A DNA stretch of 64,000 bases from contig JAWKRR010000017.1 of NCBI GenBank assembly GCA_041389525.1, forward strand, positions 50,533 through 114,532, read 5' to 3'. A model generated the notes under the pieces. That model did not search any database. It was not told the DNA's origin and saw nothing but the letters and a program-made list of their open reading frames with translations. Each line of letters begins with the position of its first letter. Within the stretch, counting starts at the first letter, position 1. Origin of the DNA: JACKFB01 sp041389525. Lineage in GTDB: Bacteria > Myxococcota_A > UBA9042 > PHBI01 > JACKFB01. A program made the translations under genes and the position numbers. Positions 53,448-62,900 of this stretch are shown here, piece by piece.

Positions 53448-54007
53448 GACCACTCTCCCGCTCCGGCGCCACCCAACGCTTCTCGGAGCTTGCTCAGCGC
53501 TGCCGCCACTCGCGACTTCACGGTGCCCACCGGGATCTCCAGCCGCTCGGCGATCTCGGTGCTCGACAGTCCCTCGAAGTAGCCGAGGTAGAGCACCTCG
53601 CTCTGCGCGTCAGGCAGCTCGCGCAGCGCCTCCCGCAGCCGGCTCTCCTCCGCGGCGATCTCCCCGCTCGCCGCGACGCTGCCGAGCAGCTCCTCGCTGC
53701 GGTCGCCCATGGGAGACACCCGCGAGTAGGCGACCGAGCGCACCCGGTCCAGGCAGCGGCTGCGCATCCGCACCAGCAGCCACACCTTCACCGAGCCGCG
53801 CCGCGGGTCGAAGTCGCCGGCGCGCTGCCAGACCTCCAAGAACACGTCGTGGACGAGATCCTCGGCCTCCCGCCGCACCCGCAACATCTTCAGCGACACC
53901 GCCATCAGCAGCGACGCGTACCGGTCGTACAGCGCTCCCAGCGCCCCGCGGTCGCCAGCGGCGATGAGGGCGATGATTCTCGCGTCGTCGGACAGGTCGT
54001 CAGCCAT
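53444..54007 (-). CDS. ECF sigma factor
   Basis: From the ATG at 54007 the protein has 187 residues and begins MADDLSDDARIIALIAAGD, the normal start of region 2. Upstream in-frame starts (54082, 54100) would add 25-31 residues. Region 2 is ALYDRYASLLMAVSLKMLRVRREAEDLVHDVFLEVWQRAGDFDP. Region 4 is LPDAQSEVLYLGYFEGLSSTEIAERLEIPVGTVKSRVAAALSKL. With the coupled cupin gene it looks like the RpoE-ChrR (ECF11-like) group that answers singlet oxygen. It would direct transcription of photo-oxidative defence genes, possibly some in this neighbourhood. Confidence 0.92.
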   Translation of the reverse strand: MADDLSDDARIIALIAAGDRGALGALYDRYASLLMAVSLKMLRVRREAEDLVHDVFLEVWQRAGDFDPRRGSVKVWLLVRMRSRCLDRVRSVAYSRVSPMGDRSEELLGSVAASGEIAAEESRLREALRELPDAQSEVLYLGYFEGLSSTEIAERLEIPVGTVKSRVAAALSKLREALGGAGAGEWS

Positions 54008-54090
54008 GGGCCGAATCTGTGGGAATCGGCGCCAAAGCTCAACTGCCGGCGCGAACGCGCTGTGTACCGAGACGGCGTTCATGCTGCGAT

Positions 54091-54116
54091 TACGGGCCAC
54101 TGCCGCGAACGGATCG
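54091..54116 (-). promoter_or_regulatory. Candidate ECF11-type promoter of the sigma/cupin operon
   Basis: On the minus strand CGATCC (54116-54111), a 16-base spacer and CGTA (54094-54091). From memory the RpoE-ChrR class favours TGATCC and CGTA-like elements, so this differs in one base of the -35. It lies about 85 bases before the ATG at 54007, which would fit autoregulation. Confidence 0.35.
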
Positions 54117-54133
54117 GCTCCCGCCTGCGCTTT

Positions 54134-56152
54134 CTACGTCAGCCGGCGCGGGATGGCATCGAGCAGCGGCGCGGTCGCCACGTGGCGGGCGAGGCCCAGC
54201 AGATCGATGCGGCACTGGGGGTCCCGCTCGGCGCGGCCGAGGCACGCGGTGACCCAGGGCTCCACGCGCGCGGCGGTCGACGGGCCGTCCACCAGCCAGC
54301 GCAGGGCCTGGGCGGCCGCGGCGACCGTCGGCGGCGGCCCGGTGGCGAGGTCGCGGGCGAGGTCCTCGACCGTGGCGTCGTCGATGCTGCCGAGGGCGCC
54401 GAGCGCCATGGCGAACCCATCGCGGGCGGCCCCCGGCGGCAAGGCCACGCGCGCCGCTCGAAAGCGCGAGGCCATGGACGCGTCGCCGCGGCCGAACCAC
54501 CCCATCAGCATCGCGGCGCGGGCGGCGAGCTCGGGGTCTGCCAGCTCGAACGCGATGGAGAGCAGCACCCGGCACAGGCCCGCCCCCGCGGCGGACAGGT
54601 CGTGGCCGCGCGGGGCGTGGACGCCCTCGGCGAAGGCACGCTCCAGCCGCGCGGCCGCCGGCTCCAGGCAACGAATCAGCGCCCGCCGGATGCCGGGGGC
54701 GTCGTAGCGCCCCAGCAGGTCCGCGAGCCCCGAGACGGGCCCACGCCCCGTGGCCAGCGCCTCTGCCAGCGCCTCCGGCAGCGAGTCCGCCCCGTAGCCG
54801 TCAGCGACCAGCGCCACCGCGATCGCGGCGATCTCGGGCGACTGCGACCCCAGATGCAGCGCCGCCCCGACGATGCCCGAGCGCACCTCCGGGTCCGCCT
54901 CGGCGCGCGCCCCCTCGAGGGACCTCAGCAGGTCCGCCCGGCGGCTGGCCGATTGTATTGGGTGCGCGGCCAGCGCCCGCGCCGCGGCGATTCGCAGCGC
55001 CGGCGACACATCGCGGAGCACCAGCAGCGCCAGCAGCCCCACCGTCGACTCCGCGATCGCCTCCCACTCCGCGATGGCCCGCGTCGCGACCAAGCAGCGG
55101 GCGCGCGCGCCGCGTCCCGGCGAGGCCAGCCCCGCCTCCAGCACCTGGTCGGTCAGCTCGATGACCTCGGTGTTGCTCGCGTCCAGATGCGCCAGGAGGA
55201 TCAGCGGCCGCGACTCGCCCGCCACCAGCCCGCGCCGAATCTCAGCCAGCAGCGGCGCGTCGCGCTCCGAGCCAGGCCAGCTCGTCCGCCCCACCGCGTG
55301 GTAGACGGCGTCGCCCAGCGGGCCGAGCCACTGCGCCAGCTCCGCCCACGCCGACGCGCCGATGACGTCGTTGCCGGTCAGCCCCGCGAGCTGCGCGTCC
55401 AGCATCGCCAGCAGCACCGGGTGCTCGGCGAACTCCGGCCGCGCCAGGTCGTGCGCCGTGGTCTCGACCCGCAGGCCCAGGTCGCTGCGGATGCGCTGCC
55501 CGTACGGCTCGCGCCCCGCCTCCACCGCCAGCAGCGCCGCCCCGACGTCTCGGTGGTAGGGCAGCCCCCCGCCTCCGGTCCAGTGCGCCGCGCAGTTGAT
55601 CAGCGTCGCGCGCAGCTCCGGCTCCGCTGGCGCCCCCCACGCGCACGCCGCCGCCGCCTCCAACATCGCCAGCTCGAGCAGGTCGCCCGCCTCCCCGTCC
55701 GGAGCGGCCATCTCCCGCACCATGGGCGCCCCCCCGGGCTCGCCCAGCTCCGCCACCGCCATCGCGAACACATCGAAGAGCGCCCCGCGCAGCCGAAACG
55801 CCCCCAACCCGCGCGCGTCGCCGCTGACCGCCGTCCGCCGCGCGGCCAGCCACACCACCGTGTCCGCGTCGCGAAAGCGCAGCTCGCGCCCCGGCGCCTC
55901 GACCAACAGCCCGAGATCGGCCGCTCGATCCAGCACCAGAGCCGCGCTCACCGGCGCCACCGTCCCCCCGGTCAGCTCGGCCAGCTCGGCCGGCGACCCC
56001 GCCCACGCCGCCATCGGACGGCACGCGAGCGACAGCGCCACCTCGCCGAGGGTGTCGAGCACCAACCGCCGCTCGGCGGGATCGACCGCGGCCAGCGTCT
56101 CATCGACGCGGCGGGCGATGGTGACCCGGCGGTGTCTGGAGCGAAGCCGCAT
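54134..56152 (-). CDS. Large helical-repeat (HEAT-like) protein of unknown function
   Basis: 672 residues, with no signal peptide or membrane segment and an Ala/Leu-rich helical character throughout. From about 330 onward, short amphipathic helix pairs recur (LLALLVLRDVSPALRIAAARALAA, RSGIVGAALHLGSQSPEIAAIAVAL, AAQALRWLVDGPS). This spacing fits HEAT-type repeats. No catalytic motif or named domain is recognised. It ends 127 bases upstream of the sigma-factor start on the same strand, so read-through into the sigma operon is possible. A scaffold role is all the shape suggests. Confidence 0.65.
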   Translation of the reverse strand: MRLRSRHRRVTIARRVDETLAAVDPAERRLVLDTLGEVALSLACRPMAAWAGSPAELAELTGGTVAPVSAALVLDRAADLGLLVEAPGRELRFRDADTVVWLAARRTAVSGDARGLGAFRLRGALFDVFAMAVAELGEPGGAPMVREMAAPDGEAGDLLELAMLEAAAACAWGAPAEPELRATLINCAAHWTGGGGLPYHRDVGAALLAVEAGREPYGQRIRSDLGLRVETTAHDLARPEFAEHPVLLAMLDAQLAGLTGNDVIGASAWAELAQWLGPLGDAVYHAVGRTSWPGSERDAPLLAEIRRGLVAGESRPLILLAHLDASNTEVIELTDQVLEAGLASPGRGARARCLVATRAIAEWEAIAESTVGLLALLVLRDVSPALRIAAARALAAHPIQSASRRADLLRSLEGARAEADPEVRSGIVGAALHLGSQSPEIAAIAVALVADGYGADSLPEALAEALATGRGPVSGLADLLGRYDAPGIRRALIRCLEPAAARLERAFAEGVHAPRGHDLSAAGAGLCRVLLSIAFELADPELAARAAMLMGWFGRGDASMASRFRAARVALPPGAARDGFAMALGALGSIDDATVEDLARDLATGPPPTVAAAAQALRWLVDGPSTAARVEPWVTACLGRAERDPQCRIDLLGLARHVATAPLLDAIPRRLT

Positions 56153-56226
56153 CCGGTCGGACCCCGTGGCTCACTGCCGCGATTCGGCGTCCCCCACCCC
56201 GGGAACGCCGAATCGCCGCAAACACT

Positions 56227-56652
56227 CTACGAACGCTTGGCCAGCAGGTCCCGGATCTCGGTCAGCAGCGTCTCTTCCTTCGTGGGCTCAGGAGGCGCGG
56301 CGGGCGCAGCCTCTTGCTTCTTCTGCAGCCGCGTCATGGCGCGGATGACCATGAAGATCGAGAACGCGATGATGAGGAAGTCGAACACGGCCTGCATGAA
56401 GATGCCGATATTCAGCGTCGCGGCGCCGGCTGCCTTGGCGGCCTCGAGCGTCGCGTAGTCGTTGCCGTCGAGCGCGTAGAAGATGTTGGTGAACTTCACG
56501 CCGCCGACCAGAATGCCCAGGATCGGCGTGATCACGTCGGCCACCAGCGACGCGATGATTTTGCCGAAGGCGCCACCGATGACGACGCCGACCGCCATAT
56601 CGACCACGTTTCCGCGCATGGCGAACGCTTTGAAATCCGACATCATACCCAT
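56227..56652 (-). CDS. mscL: Large-conductance mechanosensitive channel
   Basis: 141 residues with the typical N-terminal amphipathic stretch and helix 1 (FKAFAMRGNVVDMAVGVVIGGAFGKIIASLV). A periplasmic loop, helix 2 (FDFLIIAFSIFMVIRAM) and a charged C-terminal helix follow. The ATG at 56652 is preceded by GGAG. It opens on membrane tension in osmotic downshock. It is a single-gene unit. Confidence 0.97.
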   Translation of the reverse strand: MGMMSDFKAFAMRGNVVDMAVGVVIGGAFGKIIASLVADVITPILGILVGGVKFTNIFYALDGNDYATLEAAKAAGAATLNIGIFMQAVFDFLIIAFSIFMVIRAMTRLQKKQEAAPAAPPEPTKEETLLTEIRDLLAKRS

Positions 56653-56938
56653 GAAGGTTCTCCTCTGGTGTGATCGCCCGCTTCGCGCGAGCTAGCGCCG
56701 TCACGGCGGGTGACTCACCCGAGCCCCTCGCGCAGCGCTGCACAGCCCAGAGTCAATGCGATTCAGAGGTAGCTGTCCAATGGTTACGGCGGTTTTCTGG
56801 CGTTCCGCAGCGCATCGTAGAAGCTGCGTTACACGACGTTCCTCAAGAAACGCTGCGTTGAGCACGTCTGTATTCGAAGGGCCCTAGAAGCTATTGCGGC
56901 CAGGGTCCGGCGCGTACTTCCATCGACCGACGGACCCT

Positions 56939-59900
56939 ATGTCCCACCCAGGCCTTCGATCACCCGGAGCGGGTACAGCCGCCGCTGACACAAGCGTCCC
57001 CTGGGCATCCGTCTTCGTGCGCGCCCTGGCCCTCGCCCTGGTGTGCTGGGCCGCCGCCAGTCTGGGGCTGGCGCTGGACATCGCGCCCCACGCCCCCGCC
57101 GACACCTGGCCCGTGGCGGGCATCGCGCTGGCCGGCCTGCTCGCGGGCGGGCTGCGCCTCTCACCCGCGGTCTTCATCGGCGTCGCCACCGCGCTGCTGG
57201 TCGCCGCGCCCGACCCGAACAGCCAGACCCTCCTCATCGCCGCCACCACGGCCCTGGGCGCGACCCTGCAAGCGATAGTCGGCGCCACCCTGGTCACCCG
57301 CTTCGTCGGCTACCCCGCCCCCCTGGCTCGCGAGCGCGACATCTTCCTCTTCCTCGGCCTCGCCGGCCCCCTCGCCTGCATCATCGCCCCGACCCTCGCG
57401 CTGCCCATCTTCTCCATCGGCAACATCGTCGCCCTGGACCGCGTCCCCGCCACCTGGCTGACCTGGTGGCTCGGCAGCGCCTGCGGCGTCACGCTGCTGG
57501 GCCCCGTCGCCCTCTGCTTCATCGGCGAGCCGCGCCCCGCCTGGCGCCGCCGCCGCGCCGGTGTCGCCGCCCCGGTCGTCGTCGCCTTCGCCGCGCTCTA
57601 CAGCATGCTGATGCAGTCGCGCGCCGAAGAGGCCCGCCGCATCCAGCACGACTTCGTCCAGCGCTCGTCGGTCATCAGCGACAGCATCGACGAGACCATG
57701 GTCCCCCACCTGCAGGTCCTGCGCGCGATCGGTGAACACGTCGTGGCCTCCCCGGACCTGACCCTCGCCGAGTTCGACCACTACGCGCAGGCCCAGCTGA
57801 TCGGCCTCAACGGCTCGCCCACCGTGGCGTGGCACCGCCTCATCAGCGACTCCGAGATCGACCAGCTGGAGCGCAGCAAGCGCGCCAACGGCTGGCCCGA
57901 CTTCACCGTCCACGCCGGTGACGTCCACGACCTGTCACGCCGCCCGACCCGCGGCCAGAAGCACCTCATCGTCGAGCACATCACGCCGGTGCAGGGCAGC
58001 GCCTCCGTGCTCGGCTTCGACATCCTCAGCGACCCGGTGCGCCACACGACCTTCGCCAAGGCGCGCGACTCGGGCCTCCCCACCGCCACGGCCCCCATCC
58101 GCCTCATCGGCCGCCGTCAGGGCCAGATGGGCATCGTCGTCTTCTACCCCATCTACTCCGGCCCGCCCCCGGCCACCGTGGACGAGCGGCGCGAGGCCAT
58201 CCGCGGCGCCGCCGTCGGCGTCTTCGAGCTCGTCGACCTCGCCAACGCCTCGTTCCCGGCCCACTGGCCCGAGGGCGTCAACGCCTGGGTCACCGACGAG
58301 ACCGACCCCGGCATCAGCGCCCCGCTCTTCGCGCACTCGCGCCGCCACGCCGCCGAGGCCATGGCCGCCGCGGGCTCGCTGACCCGCGAGACCGTCCACA
58401 TCACCGCCGCCCGCCGCTGGGTCCTGCGCACGGCCGTCGACCCGGCCTTCATCGAAGCCCACGGCTCCATCGCCCCGTGGCTGGTCCTGGGCGGCGGCGT
58501 CGCCCTCATCACCCTGCTCGGCACCTTCCTGCTCGCCATCACCGGCCGCGCCGCCCTCGACGAGGCTCGCGCCGCCATGCTCGCCGCCGCCAACGCCGAC
58601 CTCGAGCACCAGTTCAGCGAGCGCACCCGCGTCGAGCGCCAGCTCGCCGAGGCCAATAACCGCGCCCTCGTCACGCTGCACTCCATCGGCGAGGCGGTGA
58701 TCACCAGCGACGCCCTGGCCGTCATCGATTACATGAACCCCGTCGCCGAGTCCCTGATGGGCATCTCGAGCGCCGAGGCCCGCGGCCACCGCCTGTCGAA
58801 GTTCGGCCGCTGCCTCGACGAGAAGACCCGCGAGCCCCTGCGCGACCCCATCGAGGCCTGCCTGCGCGACACGGTCCCGACGCTCTCCAGCGGCATCGGC
58901 ATCCTGCTGCGCGCCGACGACGTCGAGCACGCCATCGAGTTCACCACCGCCCCCATCCGCAACGCCGCCGACGAGGTCCTGGGCGCCGTGCTGGTCTTCA
59001 AGGACGTCACCGAGGCCCGCCAGACCGCGCTGCAGATGGCCCACCACGCGATGCACGACGCGCTGACCGGCCTGGTCAACCGCCGCGAGTTCGAGCGCCG
59101 CCTCTCCCACGCCGTCGCCAGCGCGCGGCTTCAGGGCGCCCGCCACGCCCTGTGCTACCTGGACCTCGACCAGTTCAAGCTGGTCAACGACACCGCCGGG
59201 CACGCGGCCGGTGACGAGCTGCTCAAGCTGCTCACCGACATCCTGCGGCGCTCGGTCCGCTCTCGCGACACCCTGGCGCGGCTCGGCGGCGACGAGTTCG
59301 GGCTGCTGCTCAGCAACTGCCCGCCCCAGAAGGCCCAAGAGATCGCCGAGTCCATCGTCGTCGCCATCCGCGACTTCAAGTTCGTCTGGCAAGAGCGGAC
59401 CTTCCAGGTCGGCGTCAGCATCGGCCTCGTCCCCATCGAGAGCGACGCCGACGGCACCGACAGCCTGCTCTCGCGCGCCGACGTCGCCTGCTACACCGCC
59501 AAGGATCTCGGGCGGAATCGCGTCTACACCTACGACGCGCAGAACGCCTACCCGAAGCGCCGCCACGCCGAGCTCATCCGCGCCGCCGAGCTGCGCGACG
59601 CCCTGGAGGAGGGCCGCTTTCGCCTGTGGCACCAGCCCATCGCCGCGCTGGACAACGACTCGGCCGAGGGCTTCCGCTGCGAGCTCTTGCTGCGCCTGGA
59701 GGACCGCCAGGGCGGCATCGTGGCGCCGAACTCGTTCATCCCCGCGGCCGAGCGCTACGGCCTGATGGGCTCCATCGACCGCTGGGTCATCCAGACCGCG
59801 TTCCGCAGCTACGCCGAGGCCTTCGCGTCGCGGCCGAACACGCAGATGTCCATCAACCTGTCCGGCAACACGCTGACCGACGACGGCCTCGCGCGCTTCG

Positions 59901-60358
59901 TGAAGTCCGAGCTGAAGTCCGCCGGCCTGAGCGGCGAGCGGGTCTGCTTCGAGATCACCGAGACCGCCGCCGTCCATCACATGGGGCCGGCGATTCGCTT
60001 CATCGGCGAGATGCGCAACCTGGGCTGCCGCTTCGCCCTGGACGACTTCGGCAGCGGCCTGTCCTCCTTCGGCTACCTCAAGCAGCTCGCCGTGGACTAC
60101 CTGAAGATCGACGGCAGCTTCGTGCGCGGCATCACCGAGAGCCGCATCGACGGCGCCATGGTCTCGGCCATCAACGACGTCGGCCACGAGATGTCGCTGC
60201 GGACGGTCGCCGAGTACGCCGAGACCGAGGCCATCGTCGAGCAGCTACGCCGCATGGGCGTCGACTACGCCCAGGGCTTCGCGGTCGGCCGCCCCGTCCC
60301 GCTGCCGGGCCTCGCCGGCATGTCCGCCCGCAGCCGCGGTGAGCGCCAGGTCGTCTGA
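56939..60358 (+). CDS. Membrane GGDEF-EAL protein with MASE1, CHASE and PAS domains
   Basis: I use the ATG at 56939 (MSHPGL); a TTG at 56894 would add 15 residues. The 1139-residue protein has a MASE1-like membrane region (about 30-200). A CHASE-type periplasmic sensor (about 225-515) and a closing helix follow. Next come a PAS domain (about 590-705), a GGDEF domain and an EAL domain. GGDEF is intact in RLGGDEFG with an inhibitory RxxD five residues before it (RSRD). EAL shows CELLLRLE (ELL for EAL), NLSGNT, ITET, LDDFGSG and YLKIDGSF, so the residues needed for hydrolysis are present. It can probably both make and break cyclic-di-GMP under control of an external signal. Confidence 0.94.
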   Translation: MSHPGLRSPGAGTAAADTSVPWASVFVRALALALVCWAAASLGLALDIAPHAPADTWPVAGIALAGLLAGGLRLSPAVFIGVATALLVAAPDPNSQTLLIAATTALGATLQAIVGATLVTRFVGYPAPLARERDIFLFLGLAGPLACIIAPTLALPIFSIGNIVALDRVPATWLTWWLGSACGVTLLGPVALCFIGEPRPAWRRRRAGVAAPVVVAFAALYSMLMQSRAEEARRIQHDFVQRSSVISDSIDETMVPHLQVLRAIGEHVVASPDLTLAEFDHYAQAQLIGLNGSPTVAWHRLISDSEIDQLERSKRANGWPDFTVHAGDVHDLSRRPTRGQKHLIVEHITPVQGSASVLGFDILSDPVRHTTFAKARDSGLPTATAPIRLIGRRQGQMGIVVFYPIYSGPPPATVDERREAIRGAAVGVFELVDLANASFPAHWPEGVNAWVTDETDPGISAPLFAHSRRHAAEAMAAAGSLTRETVHITAARRWVLRTAVDPAFIEAHGSIAPWLVLGGGVALITLLGTFLLAITGRAALDEARAAMLAAANADLEHQFSERTRVERQLAEANNRALVTLHSIGEAVITSDALAVIDYMNPVAESLMGISSAEARGHRLSKFGRCLDEKTREPLRDPIEACLRDTVPTLSSGIGILLRADDVEHAIEFTTAPIRNAADEVLGAVLVFKDVTEARQTALQMAHHAMHDALTGLVNRREFERRLSHAVASARLQGARHALCYLDLDQFKLVNDTAGHAAGDELLKLLTDILRRSVRSRDTLARLGGDEFGLLLSNCPPQKAQEIAESIVVAIRDFKFVWQERTFQVGVSIGLVPIESDADGTDSLLSRADVACYTAKDLGRNRVYTYDAQNAYPKRRHAELIRAAELRDALEEGRFRLWHQPIAALDNDSAEGFRCELLLRLEDRQGGIVAPNSFIPAAERYGLMGSIDRWVIQTAFRSYAEAFASRPNTQMSINLSGNTLTDDGLARFVKSELKSAGLSGERVCFEITETAAVHHMGPAIRFIGEMRNLGCRFALDDFGSGLSSFGYLKQLAVDYLKIDGSFVRGITESRIDGAMVSAINDVGHEMSLRTVAEYAETEAIVEQLRRMGVDYAQGFAVGRPVPLPGLAGMSARSRGERQVV

Positions 60359-60374
60359 TTCGCGAGGCGCCGCC

Positions 60375-60878
60375 TCAGTGTCTTGCGGTCGCCGCCCCGA
60401 GGTCGCGGTAGAACATCACCAGGGCGTCGTCGGTCCGGTAGAAGTGCGGGATGCGCCCGCACTCGATGAACCCGGTGCCCTCGTAAAACGCCAAGGTCGC
60501 CGGCGCGTCGGCCACCGAGCTCGCCTCGACGCGGATGATGCGCCCGCCCTCCTTGTGCAGCACCTCATCGAGCGCGGTGACCAGCTTGCGCCCGATGCCC
60601 TGCCCGCGCCGATTCGCGTCCACGGCGATCCAGTACAGGTCGTAGGTGTGCTCGGTCATCGGCGTCGGCCCGTAGAGCACGTAGCCCATGACCGGCCCGC
60701 CCGACATGTCCGACTCGACCGCCACCAGCGCGGCGTAGCCCGTGGCCGCCGAGCGGTGAATCGCGTCGTCGACCAGCTCGCGCGCGACCTGGCGCTCCTC
60801 GTCGTCGAAGGCGTCGGTGCGCCCCAGCAAGTCCACGATCCCGTCCCAGTCGGAGGGGTTGATGGCGCGGATCAGCAT
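60375..60878 (-). CDS. GNAT-family N-acetyltransferase
   Basis: 167 residues. The acetyl-CoA site is RRGQGIGRKL (about 90-99), preceded by the strand YDLYWIAVDAN and followed by the last-third motif ATLAFYEGTGF. The substrate is unknown. It starts 40 bases from the end of the frameshifted ligase gene on the same strand and likely shares its transcript. The gene ends 17 bases from the end of the convergent GGDEF-EAL gene. Confidence 0.9.
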   Translation of the reverse strand: MLIRAINPSDWDGIVDLLGRTDAFDDEERQVARELVDDAIHRSAATGYAALVAVESDMSGGPVMGYVLYGPTPMTEHTYDLYWIAVDANRRGQGIGRKLVTALDEVLHKEGGRIIRVEASSVADAPATLAFYEGTGFIECGRIPHFYRTDDALVMFYRDLGAATARH

Positions 60879-60918
60879 GAATTACCTCAGGAAAAGCGGC
60901 GTTGAGGGGGGTGGTTGT

Positions 60919-61964
60919 CTAGGCGTGGCCGGCGCGGGCGAGGATGCGCGCGACCAGGGTCGGGTAGTCGAAGCCGGCGTCGCGGGCGGCGATGGCGAGC
61001 CCGGCGTCGGGGTGGAGGTCGGGGTTGGGGTTGACGTCGATGACCGCGGGCTGGCCTGACGCGTCCAGGCGTAGGTCCACGCGGCCGTAGGCGCTGCCGC
61101 CGATGGCCACGAAGGCGTCGCGGGCGGACTGCTTGACGCGGGCGAGCAGGTCGTCGTCGAAGCGGCCGCGCGCGGAGACCGAGCGCGCCTCGTAGTCGGG
61201 CGTGCCGGGGGTCCACTTGCAGTCGTAGGTGACGATGCCCAGGCCGCCCGCGTCGCCGAAGTCGACGGTGGTGACCGCCATCGGGCCGTCGGGGTCGCCG
61301 AGGATCGCCACGTTCAGCTCGGGGCCAGACGCAGAGGTCTCGACCATACGGGGCCGCCGAGGGTCTCGAGCAACGCCAGGCCACGCGGCGCTGAAGGGCA
61401 GGCGGGTCGTACCAGGCCCTGGTCGATGCCGATGGAGCCGTCGACCCGCGCCGGCTTCACGAAGAGCGGCCAGCCAAGCCCGGCGCGGTCCAGGGCGTGC
61501 TGTGACGGCGGCGTCCTGCAGCGATGCCGCGCGTGGGGCACGTTGGCGGCGTCGAGCACCTCGCGGACGCGGTCTTTGGCTTGCCCGGTCCTCAGCGCGG
61601 CGGGGCGGTTGCCGGTGTAGGCGAGGCCCGCGGCTTCCAGGGCCAGCGCGAACTCGGCCTCGCGCGTCGCGTCGCCGCCCATGGACTCGACGAGGTTGAA
61701 GACGCAGCCGACGCCCTGGGCCTTGCACGCCGCGATGAGCGCGGCCGGGTCGTCGTCGACCGTCAGCAAGACCACGTCGTGACCCGCGGCCCGCAGGACC
61801 TCCACGATCGAGGCCGCGACCTCCTCGACGTCCGCGTCCGCAGCCGCCGACGGCGGCACGGCCCCGGCCTCACCGCCCGCCTCCGCGGCCACCGCGCTCC
61901 GGTAGTCCACGTTGTGTACGACCGCGATTCGCCCGCCGGGTGTCATCATCGCTGGCACCTGCAT
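60919..61964 (-). pseudogene. D-alanine-D-alanine ligase-like ATP-grasp protein, frame broken by several small indels
   Basis: The N-terminal two thirds are open from 61964 (RIAVVHNVDY, then NLVESMGGDATREAEFA and YTGNRPAAL, then WPLFVKPARVDGSIGID). This frame stops at 61314. The C-terminal third is open in another frame (SGPELNVAILGDPDGPM, VDLRLDASGQPAVIDVNPNPDL) and stops at 60919. Family text alternates between frames at about 61330-61350, 61380-61410 and 61490-61530, so there are at least three break points. The metal-site end (VIDVNPNP) is intact. As with the PKS break, preserved motifs and clustered shifts suggest consensus errors; a true recent pseudogene remains possible. Confidence 0.8.
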
Positions 61965-62094
61965 CCCTAAACCACTCCCGCAACGAGCCCCGAGCCGGCG
62001 GTCCAGGGCGAGCCGGCCAATCGCCTCCCCGCCCCCAAGGACCGCAATGTGACCGCTCTGCAGCGCGGGTCAAGAGGCGTCTCTGCGCGCACCT

Positions 62095-62656
62095 TCACTC
62101 CGCCGCCAACTCCCAGTGTCCGTCTCGCAACACGAGCCGCTGCCCGCTGACCTCCAGCTTCCGCTGCCGTCTCGCCCGCGCGCGTCCAGGTCTCGTCCCA
62201 GACCTCGTCCCGCTCGAAGTCGATCTTCGCCCGGTCCCAGTCCCCGTCCCCGTCGTCATCAAAGAGGTCAAAGCGCGGCCCCTGCCCCTTCAGGTAGTCC
62301 TCGCTCGCCGCCGCGCGCGCAGGCGCATCCAGCAGCACACCGGCCAGGGTGAGCAGCGGATCTCGGGCTGTGGCGCTTGCAGGCGCGGGCGGCGCGGCAG
62401 GCTCAGCCGCGGGAGCTGGCTGGGGCGCGCGCGCCGGAGTATCGCCGGCGCGCCGGCCTCCACCCGCCGCGCCGGCTGAGGCGTCGCCGGCGCCGCCAGG
62501 GAGCGCGCTGGGCGTCCCAAGCGCCTGAGTCTCCGCGACCACCGCCGGCGCCGCCTCGGGCGCAGGCGCAGCCGCCAGAGATGGCCCCCACCCCGGCCCC
62601 ACCACCGCGACCGCGACCGCGATGACTACCCTCGAACCTGCTGAGACGACCCGCAA
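62095..62656 (-). pseudogene. Small secreted protein with Asp-rich DDDGDGDWDRAK motif, one frameshift near the 3' end
   Basis: From a TTG at 62656 a hydrophobic start (VVIAVAVAVVGPGW) and an Ala/Pro-rich linker lead to LLTLAGVLLD, EDYLKGQGPRFDLF and an EF-hand-like Asp loop (DDDGDGDWDRAKIDFERD), then DEVWDETWTR. At about 62170-62190 the frame shifts. The shifted frame gives KLEVSGQRLVLRDGHWELA and stops at 62095, a much more natural C-terminus than the long basic tail of the unshifted frame. Family unknown. The start is not certain; GGAGGG lies too close to the TTG. Confidence 0.5.
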
Positions 62657-62900
62657 CCCTCCAAGACGCCCCCCGCCAGCGACGTCCCGCGATACTCCAG
62701 CAGAGCGCAGCGCCAGCAAGCGCCAGCCCCGATACTCGACGCTCCTCCCCAGCGAAGCAACCTCGCGCGGCGCCACGACGCCTGCGCCGGGCCGCGCACG
62801 TCCCGGATTGCACCCGCGCCGTGCGGTCGGCGTGTTTGGCCGACCGCGGGAGGGCGGGCGGCGCTTGCGCGAGGTCTGGCGGCCGCGTAGGGATCCCCGG

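Noticed and set aside
57935..60187. 750-codon minus-strand frame opposite the GGDEF-EAL gene
   Set aside because: The plus strand carries intact GGDEF and EAL motifs, and the antisense peptide is low-complexity Gly/Val/Asp/Glu text.
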